DNA of 7,158 nucleotides from Pseudomonadota bacterium. GTDB lineage: Bacteria > Desulfobacterota > Syntrophia > Syntrophales > JADFWA01. Below are positions 1 to 4,307 of this stretch, in pieces. The position numbers and the translations under genes were made by a program. Each line of letters begins with the position of its first letter. Within the stretch, counting starts at the first letter, position 1. The stretch spans positions 1 through 7,158 of the forward strand of contig JAUVKS010000095.1 in the NCBI GenBank assembly GCA_030596145.1, read 5' to 3'. The notes under the pieces are model-generated. The model saw nothing but the letters and a program-made list of their open reading frames with translations, made no database searches and was not told the origin of the DNA.

Positions 1-137
1 TTTACCTGATAGTCTTCAAAAGCCCTGGTTACATCCATATTCGGTACTATTTTGCCGTAGCTTCCGGAATGCAGACCTGCACAACCGAAAGAAGCCAAAA
101 TCAGGAAAACGCAAATTGTGCTGATTGTTTTTAACAT
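1..137 (-). CDS. Predicted small lipoprotein, N-terminal part only (cut by window edge)
   Basis: The first 45 codons are visible and the gene runs off the left edge. The protein starts MLKTISTICVFLILASFGCA: a lysine near the N-terminus, a hydrophobic stretch of about 12 residues, then Cys19 after Ser-Phe-Gly. This is a plausible though imperfect lipobox, so I infer a lipid-anchored envelope protein. The mature part begins AGLHSGSYGKIVPNMDVT and is polar. A strong Shine-Dalgarno, AGGAGGG, lies 7 bases before the ATG, which fixes this start and frame; a 62-codon open frame overlapping it on the same strand lacks such support and is a shadow. The beginning resembles, from memory, small uncharacterised deltaproteobacterial lipoproteins, but I cannot name a family. 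Function unknown. The gene stands alone, with a possible promoter about 70 bases upstream. Confidence 0.7.
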   Translation of the reverse strand, partial: MLKTISTICVFLILASFGCAGLHSGSYGKIVPNMDVTRAFEDYQV

Positions 138-205
138 AATAAATCCCTCCTATAGAAGTGTCAAAAAAAATTATCTGCGTAATTTCCATAAGGAAACATA
201 ACAAC

Positions 206-235
206 AGTTTATCCTAAACAATACATTGTAGTCAA
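206..235 (-). promoter_or_regulatory. Possible sigma-70 promoter of the lipoprotein gene, with an internal dyad
   Basis: On the minus strand, TTGACT (230-235) is followed after 18 bases by TAAACT (206-211). This would give a leader of about 60 bases before the lipoprotein ATG at 137. The -35 is a 5/6 match and the -10 a 4/6 match. The spacer contains the dyad ACAAT-GT-ATTGT (218-229), which could be a small operator. The call rests only on consensus matching in AT-rich DNA. Confidence 0.35.
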
Positions 236-256
236 AATAATAATTGCATAAAAAAG

Positions 257-393
257 TTGATGGACTCGTAAAAAGTCGAAATATACACAATTTTGTCATT
301 CCCGTGAAAACGGGAATCCAGTTTTTTCAAGTGCTTGGCCGTTTATAGATCCCCGCCTACGCGGGAATGACAGACTTTTTGCGAATGCATCAA
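257..393. mobile_element. MITE-like intergenic element with imperfect terminal inverted repeats
   Basis: The ends are a 20-base imperfect inverted repeat: TGATGGACTCGTAAAAAGTC at 258-277 and its near reverse complement at 373-392, with 17 of 20 positions matching. A short direct repeat AAAGTT flanks or overlaps both ends (253-258 and 392-397) and could be a target duplication. Inside is a perfect 10-base inverted repeat, GTCATTCCCG (295-304) with CGGGAATGAC (362-371), and two smaller hairpins at 298-317 and 352-365. The element has no coding capacity. From memory, elements with such ends and GTCATTCCCG-type cores are dispersed in many copies in Desulfobacterota genomes. It is probably mobilised in trans by a transposase encoded elsewhere, or spread as an RNA- or DNA-hairpin element. 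Confidence 0.7.
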
Positions 394-437
394 AGTTGGT
401 TTTGTTTATAAATGTGGCAAGAATAAGATAAGTAAGA

Positions 438-518
438 ATGGGGGTGGAGGAGAAGATGTATCTCGGAAGAGTAAGCGATGTGGAAGCGATCAGGTGGATA
501 GAAAATATCTATGCCTGA
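438..518 (+). other. Very short open frame with a good ribosome binding site, possible peptide or gene relic
   Basis: An ATG at 456 is preceded by GGAGGAG and opens a 20-codon frame, MYLGRVSDVEAIRWIENIYA, ending at 516-518. An in-frame ATG at 438 would make it 26 residues. The composition looks protein-like (an amphipathic Val-Glu-Ala-Ile-Arg-Trp-Ile segment) rather than random. It could be the C-terminal remnant of a larger gene lost next to the MITE, or a chance frame. I do not recognise it. It ends 9 bases before a strong hairpin (528-560), but that hairpin has its T-run on the other strand, so it is not an obvious terminator for this frame. Confidence 0.2.
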
Positions 519-520
519 CA

Positions 521-560
521 GAAGAAAACAGGGTGAGGCATCTGTCGTGCTTCACCCTGT
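521..560 (-). terminator. Rho-independent terminator-like hairpin, minus strand
   Basis: A 13-base-pair stem (528-540 with 548-560, one G-U pair, 7-base loop) is built on ACAGGGTGA/TCACCCTGT. Read on the minus strand, it is followed by TTTTCTTC, the usual U-rich tail. The plus-strand side is AAAATAG, so it works poorly in that direction. The nearest minus-strand gene upstream is the dodecin gene, which has a closer terminator of its own, so this may be a backup or belong to a lost gene. Confidence 0.5.
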
Positions 561-711
561 AAAATAGTACAAATTGAACGTAGTAAACGAATACCGTGAA
601 AATTTGGACCTTGATTTTTTCAACCCGGTAAGCAGATCTATGCACTTTGAAAATTGGCAATGAAGTTATGAAATGCGATTCATATCTGGAAAGAAGTTAA
701 CTATTTTAAGA
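561..711. other. Non-coding stretch with no recognisable feature
   Basis: About 150 AT-rich bases. On the minus strand one frame stays open for roughly 70 codons without a usable start codon and with no recognisable motif. I see no repeat, RNA gene or convincing promoter here. Confidence 0.5.
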
Positions 712-843
712 TTAAATCGATGTGGCAACTATCTGTAATTCCTTTATAATTTCATCAGCCATAAAGCTTTCATCTATCTGAAGTGACAAAATAAGCAACG
801 TGTACGCCAGTCTTCCTATGTTATGTATAGCAGCGGCAATGGC
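712..843 (-). pseudogene. Possible C-terminal gene fragment of 43 codons, start missing
   Basis: This minus-strand frame is bounded by stops. Its translation begins AIAAAIHNIGRLAYTLLILS and ends KELQIVATSI. The alternating hydrophobic/polar pattern and the acidic ending (DESFMADEIIKEL) look like real helical protein. However, there is no start codon near its beginning, only an internal ATG with no clear ribosome binding site, and the dodecin terminator lies immediately upstream. I infer the tail of a decayed gene. I do not recognise the family, and it may be chance. Confidence 0.25.
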
Positions 844-850
844 TTAAATT

Positions 851-886
851 TTATAAAATGAGACAGGGCATAAAAGCTCTGTCTCA
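851..886 (-). terminator. Rho-independent terminator downstream of the dodecin gene
   Basis: An 11-base-pair stem (859-869 with 876-886; TGAGACAG/CTGTCTCA core, one G-U pair) encloses a 6-base loop. On the minus strand it is followed by TTTTATAA. It lies 76 bases beyond the dodecin stop codon. The other flank has AGTTTTATTT, so weak termination on the plus strand is also possible. Confidence 0.7.
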
Positions 887-962
887 ACAGTTTTATTTAC
901 AAAATTCAGACGCATAACAAAGATTTAGTTACTAAATTAAAACTTACCTTTCTGTGTTTATA

Positions 963-1211
963 TTACTCCTTTCCGGCAAGAATTCTATAATCCACCGCTT
1001 CTTTCGGATCATATCTGAAGGATACATTTACTCTCGCGCGATACGCAACAACTTCATCGTCCTCGATATGCATATCGAGTTTAGTCACTTCCACTACTCT
1101 GATGTCATTTAATGATTCACTTGCCATTTTAACCGCATTCTTAGCAGCTTCTTCCCAAGAGGTTTCACTGGTACCTATCAACTCAATGATCTTGTATACA
1201 CTTTTAAACAT
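963..1211 (-). CDS. Dodecin family protein (variant lacking the usual flavin-contact residues)
   Basis: This 82-residue protein starts MFKSVYKIIELIGTSETSWE and matches the dodecin fold throughout: first strand with the VYKxIExxGTS signature (residues 5-15), a single helix (about 18-34), then two long strands (about 38-48 and 53-66). Dodecins form hollow 12-mers that store or buffer flavins in the cytoplasm. Aligned to classical dodecins, the flavin-stacking Trp of the LDWFEV motif is Val39 (DIRVVEV) and the flavin-bonding Gln of the HYQV motif is Arg58 (AYRA). Canonical flavin stacking is therefore doubtful; such variants occur in bacteria but their ligand is not clear. A tail of about 15 residues (68-82) extends past the usual end. 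I chose the start at 1211 because AAAGGAGG lies 7 bases before it; an in-frame ATG at 1250 would add 13 residues that cover this site. The gene is monocistronic with a terminator at 851-886. Confidence 0.88.
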   Translation of the reverse strand: MFKSVYKIIELIGTSETSWEEAAKNAVKMASESLNDIRVVEVTKLDMHIEDDEVVAYRARVNVSFRYDPKEAVDYRILAGKE

Positions 1212-1296
1212 GACGATTCCTCCTTTCTTGGTTTTGGTAATGTACGCCATGCATTAATGTAATCTGAGAAATTGGCGAGGCATTACCTGATTCCAA

Positions 1297-1364
1297 CTAC
1301 TCGATAATACTGTCCGCAATTCTTACACTTGCCGCTGCTATGCTTTTTTGTCCACGCTATCGAG
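1297..1364 (-). pseudogene. 3' part of a cold-shock-domain pseudogene (exon after the intron remnant)
   Basis: Directly after the intron 3' end, a minus-strand frame reads RGQKSIAAASVRI and then ADSIIE before a stop at 1297-1299. Cold-shock proteins end with a pattern like EGxKGPxAANVR, and the Gly-Gln-Lys, Ala-Ala-x-Val-Arg spacing fits. A stop codon lies two codons upstream in this frame, so at least one frameshift or substitution separates it from the first half. Together with the part at 2028-2160 it rebuilds a cold-shock protein of about 65-70 residues, the normal length. The match is short and from memory; its main support is the position opposite the first half across the intron. Confidence 0.5.
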
Positions 1365-1431
1365 GTAGAACTGCCGGTTACCCGATAGCCCCATCACAGA
1401 TCCCTGCGTGTGGTTCTCCCGCACAAGGCTC
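1365..1431 (-). ncRNA. Domain V and VI of the group II intron remnant
   Basis: Domain V (1399-1431) begins GAGCC, keeping the AGC catalytic triad. It has a lower stem GAGCCUUG/CAGGGAUC, a two-base CG bulge, an upper stem UGCGG/CCACA with one C-A mismatch, and a GAGAA loop. This order matches the 34-base consensus. Domain VI (about 1365-1390) is a hairpin with a GUAA loop closed by CGG/CCG, weaker pairs below, and a 3' CTAC end. The C-A mismatch and the G-A opposition in domain V suggest mild decay. Confidence 0.65.
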
Positions 1432-2025
1432 CTCGGCATTGCTCGCCTCGTGCAGCAACTATTACAGTTGCCCTTGCTATTTCCTGCAGTGAGGTTGGCA
1501 GGCGTTATCGGCCTTTCTAATCCGTATCTGTTTCCTTTGTGGGCTACGCGCGCAATACCGCCATTTCCTTCCCCTTGTGATCGGCCCTACCCTCTATAAG
1601 TACTATGAAATGATCTGACTCCCTTCACTTTATTTATCCATCAGGCAGCCTTCTTTTGATTGTACTGTGTCACCTCTACTTGCGAGGATGTGGGGGGGGT
1701 CCCAAGTTCCTGACGCTCCTCTCACTACATGCCACGCTCTTGGACCCCGACAGTCCCCCCGGAATCTCACCAATGCGATTCCTTTGTGCAGGCTTCCGTT
1801 ACGTTAAAGACGTCGCCAACTGCATTTTTTACTCTTAACGAAGCTGAATTGCTTAGGGGAAGCACGTCTCCCCTGCGGCCTGTAGTGTTCCCTGTGTACG
1901 CTTCACGACTTTTGTTCACCAAGTAACCACTGTTTGCGGATACCGACTCCGCCAGTCGCGCAACACTCGGTACGGACTGCTGGTTTAGGCTTTGCCCAAT
2001 TGGAACTTTTACCCTATTAAGAAGC
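1365..2025 (-). mobile_element. Group II intron remnant without a reverse-transcriptase gene
   Basis: On the minus strand about 660 bases read as a bacterial group II intron whose reverse-transcriptase/maturase gene is absent. The 3' end carries a domain V-like hairpin (1399-1431) followed by a domain VI-like hairpin ending near 1365 in CTAC. The upstream part contains blocks that I recognise from the 5' structural region (domains I-III) of RT-bearing introns, for example around 1840-1925 and 1717-1775. In intact relatives the RT gene sits in domain IV; here domain IV is collapsed to a short segment just before domain V (about 1432-1550). The 5' end is uncertain (2010-2040) because a canonical GTGYG start is not evident. 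A 95-codon frame at 1767-2054 is only a translation of the ribozyme region. It cannot move on its own, and splicing would need a maturase in trans, if the intron is functional at all. Confidence 0.68.
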
Positions 2026-2027
2026 GT

Positions 2028-2160
2028 CAAATTTACGCGCTGGCTTTCCTTCAAGGTCTTGAATCCTTTGATTTTGATAGCGCTGTATGAACAAAAATAT
2101 CCGTTCCTTCATCTTGTTCGATGAGTCCATAACATTTTTATCTTTATACCATTTTACTGT
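2028..2160 (-). pseudogene. 5' part of a cold-shock-domain pseudogene (two or more frameshifts)
   Basis: Reading the minus strand with two single-base shifts gives TVKWYKDKN (2160-2134), then YGLIEQDEGTDIFVH (2131-2087), then YSAIKIKGFKTLKESQRV (2087-2034), the order expected of a CspA-type protein. RNP2 (DIFVH) is intact; RNP1 (KGYGFI) is damaged by a one-base loss after the A-run near 2134; the second shift lies at the HYSAI junction. A third break near 2030 is likely, since an AAATTTGAC (KFD-like) segment follows. No ATG is found where the start should be (CTTGCA instead of ATGGCA). Cold-shock proteins bind single-stranded RNA and act as RNA chaperones, but this copy cannot make a normal product. 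The remaining strand is at 1297-1364, beyond the intron remnant. Confidence 0.72.
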
Positions 2161-2182
2161 GGGTAGTGCAAGATCCTTGGGG

Positions 2183-2236
2183 ATTCTGGAATTCTGAATT
2201 CTGTCTGGTAATTCTGAGTAGTTCTGAGTAGAGTAG
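2183..2236. repeat. Degenerate short tandem repeat (ATTCTG / TTCTGAGTAG)
   Basis: ATTCTG recurs at 2183, 2191, 2198 and 2211, followed by a near-perfect tandem ATTCTGAGTAG (2211-2221) and TTCTGAGTAG (2222-2231), then AGTAGAG. It lies just upstream of the cold-shock pseudogene, where its promoter and ribosome binding site would be expected. Slippage-type expansion is the simplest explanation. Confidence 0.6.
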
Positions 2237-2339
2237 AGCTGGCCATTATTACAGTAGGCGGGCTTATCTATTTCCGTCCCTTTCGTCTGCCAGTCCTAAA
2301 TAGCCCTGCCATAGTTACTCTGAACAATCCTCCTTCATC

Positions 2340-2407
2340 AAACCGTGCGTGCGGTAATTCCTCACGTACGGATCCGTGGAGGTGCGCCGGGTAACCAGCG
2401 CACCTAC
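2340..2407 (+). mobile_element. Group II intron 3'-end fragment (domain V/VI-like), opposite strand
   Basis: On the plus strand a domain V-like hairpin (2340-2374; CCGUGCGUGCGG pairing with CCUCACGUACGG around a UAAUU loop) is followed by a domain VI-like hairpin: 10 pairs with one mismatch, 2381-2390 with 2395-2404, GUAA loop, then TAC. The order GGATC-GTG-CGGGTAACC-CTACC aligns with the copy at 1365-1431, so both belong to one intron family. The catalytic AGC triad reads AAC and no two-base bulge is evident, so this copy is probably dead. No intron body of the same family is recognised upstream. The domain V hairpin is nearly palindromic, and a minus-strand reading (ACGGTTTGATGAAGG) also resembles intron sequence, so orientation is likely but not certain. 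Confidence 0.5.
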
Positions 2408-2410
2408 CCG

Positions 2411-2723
2411 AATATATCCTAATCTTACTTCCAATTTTTTAAAGTTAAAACAGCTGCCCTGATCAATGCTATCAAATCAAAGACTTAGGGTAGCTCGATC
2501 ATATCATGATCAAAATTATCAGATCAAAAACTGTAGACAGCTTGGAAATACCACAAAATCCGTCAATTCAAGACCGCGGCAACATATCGCAGTCAGATAT
2601 TCATTCTTAAACTATTTAGAGCTGCTATACTCAACTCAGACCACCCATGGAAAGGAACGATATTTTTCCTGTCGTAACTTTTTAAATGGTATGAAGGGAA
2701 TTGGTTAAAGCTGTTCTTTCTGT
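2411..2723. other. Non-coding stretch with no recognised gene
   Basis: This AT-rich block has no recognisable protein in any frame. An 80-codon plus-strand frame (2466-2708) has no convincing ribosome binding site, no family motif and a basic, irregular composition, so I do not call it. The segment 2458-2530 is rich in TGATCA/AGATCA-type words (for example TCATGATCA near 2507-2515), giving several short dyads. Confidence 0.45.
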
Positions 2724-2768
2724 GTCAAAACTGTGCCATTTTGGGGCGCAAAAAAGGCCCAGTTTGAC
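2724..2768. repeat. Inverted repeat next to the tRNA-Lys terminator
   Basis: GTCAAAACTG (2724-2733) pairs with CAGTTTGAC (2760-2768) with one bulged A, and TGCC/GGCC can extend the stem inward around an A/T-rich loop. A competing GGGC/GCCC pairing exists inside. There is no T-run after the stem on either strand, so it is not a standard terminator. It may be the relic of an insertion or an RNA structure. Confidence 0.4.
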
Positions 2769-2786
2769 CGATTTTGAACAATCAAT

Positions 2787-2814
2787 AAAAAAAGGGATTA
2801 ACGGTAGTTAAACC
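2787..2814 (-). terminator. Terminator after tRNA-Lys (and the purA operon)
   Basis: On the minus strand GGTTTAAC-TACC-GTTAATCC forms a stem of 8 positions with one mismatch (2795-2814), followed by a run of seven T (2787-2793). It lies 19 bases beyond the CCA end of tRNA-Lys. The stem is AT-rich and modest in strength. Confidence 0.6.
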
Positions 2815-2833
2815 ATAAACCCCCTGATATTCT

Positions 2834-2909
2834 TGGTGGGCCGTACCGGGATCGAACCGGTGACCAACGGATTAAAAGTCCGGTGCTCTACCATCTGAGC
2901 TAACGGCCC
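2834..2909 (-). tRNA. tRNA-Lys (anticodon UUU), CCA encoded
   Basis: The 76-base minus-strand gene folds as a full cloverleaf: acceptor GGGCCGT/ACGGCCC, D arm GCTC-AGATGGTA-GAGC, anticodon loop CTTTTAA with anticodon TTT, T arm ACCGG-TTCGATC-CCGGT, discriminator A and genomic CCA. The anticodon stem CCGGA/TCCGT has four good pairs and a C27-U43 mismatch at its base, where other tRNA-Lys have a G-U or Watson-Crick pair. It decodes AAA/AAG lysine codons. It lies 83 bases after purA on the same strand and has its own likely promoter. No duplicated 3' end (att repeat) is seen in the window, so there is no sign of an integrated element here. Confidence 0.97.
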
Positions 2910-2933
2910 ACAAATAGATTTTTGAAGCTGCCC

Positions 2934-2963
2934 CTCATAGCAGGAGGTAACTTTGGATGTCAA
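2934..2963 (-). promoter_or_regulatory. Likely sigma-70 promoter of tRNA-Lys
   Basis: A perfect TTGACA (2958-2963) is followed after 18 bases by TATGAG (2934-2939) on the minus strand. Transcription would start about 18 bases before the tRNA. The bases after the -10 are G-rich (GGGCAGC), as in the discriminators of stringently controlled stable RNA promoters. The tRNA may also be read through from purA, since no terminator is seen between them. Confidence 0.5.
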
Positions 2964-2992
2964 GAAGAAACTGAAAGATTTGTGTTACTTTT

Positions 2993-4294
2993 CTAATCTG
3001 CAAAGGGATTTTCTACAATGATCGTTTCATCCCTGCCCGCTCCCACAGAAACGAGAAACACTTTAACTCCGGCGAGTTCCTCCATCCTTTCTACATATTT
3101 CCTGGCGTTTGTGGGAAGTTCCTGGATATTTCTGGCCTTGCTTATATCTTCCGTCCACCCGTCCATTTCTTCATAAACAGGCTGACATTGTGCGACTATT
3201 TGTAGATTTGATGGGACCGATTCTGTAAATTCTTTACCGTCGATCTTGTAACCAACGCAGATCTTCAGTGTCTCAATGCCGGTTAGGACATCGAGCTTGG
3301 TCATGGCTATCCCGGTTATGCCGGAGACCCTGACCGATTGTCTGACAAGAACGATGTCAAGCCAACCGCAACGGCGTTTTCTCCCGGTGGTGGCTCCAAA
3401 TTCCTTTCCAACTTCCTGTATCCTGTTTCCAATATCGTCGGTAAGCTCTGTAACGAATGGACCTTCACCGACTCTTGTTGTGTAGGCCTTGCAGATTCCT
3501 ATAACAGAGTCAATTTCAGTAGGCCCTACACCGGACCCGCAACAGGCGTTTCCGGCCACCGTACTTGACGAGGTGACAAAAGGAAAAGTGCCATGCTCTA
3601 TATCGAGGTGGCATCCCTGGGCACCTTCAAAAAGGATGTTCTTCCCGTTCGTTATCTCTTTGGCAATAATTATTGAGGTATCTGTTACGTATTGTTTGAG
3701 GCGATCGGCATATATCCTGTATTCGTTATAGATTGTTTGTTCATCAACCGGTTCTTCCTTGAAATATTCTGTCAGGAAGAAATTTTTTTCTTCAACATTT
3801 CTGTTTAGTTTCTCCCTGAATATCTTATCATCAAGGAGATCACAAAACCTTATACCCACCCGTGCGACCTTGTCTTCGTAGCAGGGGCCGATTCCCCTTC
3901 CTGTAGTTCCTATCTTTTTGTGGCCTTTCCGGGACTCACGGGCACTGTCCAGCCTTCGATGGTAAGGCATGATGATATGAGCGGTTTCGCTAATGAAAAG
4001 ATTTGTATTCGGTGGAAAGAGATTTCGGCTTTTGAGGTCATCAATTTCCTGTATGATAACCTTTGGATCTACAACGACACCATTCCCTACGATACAGATT
4101 TTATTGTTGTGGAGTATCCCGGAGGGTATCAGATGGAGAATGGTCTGTTCACCTTTTACCACAAGGGTATGACCTGCATTATTCCCCCCCTGGAACCTTG
4201 CGATGACATCCGCATCTTCTGCATACAGATCTACAATCTTACCCTTACCTTCATCACCCCACTGGGTTCCTACAATAACGACTGCTTTTGCCAT
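2993..4294 (-). CDS. purA: Adenylosuccinate synthetase
   Basis: PurA joins IMP and aspartate using GTP to form adenylosuccinate, the first committed step from IMP to AMP, in the cytoplasm as a homodimer. The protein has 433 residues, the usual bacterial length. The signature GTQWGDEGKGK is at 9-19, with catalytic Asp14 and, in NNAGHT, His42. GTTGRGIGP (129-137) binds the IMP phosphate; Arg145 corresponds to the arginine that reaches the partner subunit; EGAQG is at 223-227; the aspartate-binding loop GATTGRKRR is at 300-308; guanine-binding TKLD (332-335) and GAGR (418-421) are present. No key residue is missing. The ATG at 4294 follows serA by 13 bases, with GGAGA just upstream, so it is translated from the serC-serA-purA transcript. 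Pairing with serine genes makes sense through glycine and one-carbon supply for purines. Confidence 0.98.
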   Translation of the reverse strand: MAKAVVIVGTQWGDEGKGKIVDLYAEDADVIARFQGGNNAGHTLVVKGEQTILHLIPSGILHNNKICIVGNGVVVDPKVIIQEIDDLKSRNLFPPNTNLFISETAHIIMPYHRRLDSARESRKGHKKIGTTGRGIGPCYEDKVARVGIRFCDLLDDKIFREKLNRNVEEKNFFLTEYFKEEPVDEQTIYNEYRIYADRLKQYVTDTSIIIAKEITNGKNILFEGAQGCHLDIEHGTFPFVTSSSTVAGNACCGSGVGPTEIDSVIGICKAYTTRVGEGPFVTELTDDIGNRIQEVGKEFGATTGRKRRCGWLDIVLVRQSVRVSGITGIAMTKLDVLTGIETLKICVGYKIDGKEFTESVPSNLQIVAQCQPVYEEMDGWTEDISKARNIQELPTNARKYVERMEELAGVKVFLVSVGAGRDETIIVENPFAD

Positions 4295-4307
4295 GATATG
4301 TCTCCAA

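Noticed and set aside
1212..1250. Upstream ATG extension of the dodecin
   Set aside because: The extra 13 residues overlap the strong AAAGGAGG site of the downstream ATG, and dodecins start near this second methionine.
826..1345. Thirteen-base inverted match ATAGCAGCGGCAA near 825 and 1335
   Set aside because: A match of this length is expected about once by chance in a window of this size, and it does not extend.
1283..1366. Minus-strand frame ending KCKNCGQYYRVVGIR with a CxxC zinc-ribbon look
   Set aside because: It is an alternative frame of the segment that better reads as a cold-shock protein tail; only one CxxC is present and there is no start.
1767..2054. 95-codon minus-strand frame (starting MKESQRVNLTLL) as a protein gene
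   Set aside because: Its first residues are the tail of the cold-shock pseudogene 5' half and the rest translates the group II intron 5' region; there is no family match or proper ribosome binding site.
2466..2708. 80-codon plus-strand open frame
   Set aside because: It has no ribosome binding site, no recognisable domain and irregular composition, and it lies in a relic-rich gap.
2722..2745. Sigma-54-like promoter (TGGCAC on the minus strand)
   Set aside because: The -12 GC is not at the required distance and there is no gene downstream on that strand.
2834..2909. tRNA-Lys as an integration site for a mobile element
   Set aside because: No duplicated tRNA 3' end and no integrase gene are seen in the window.
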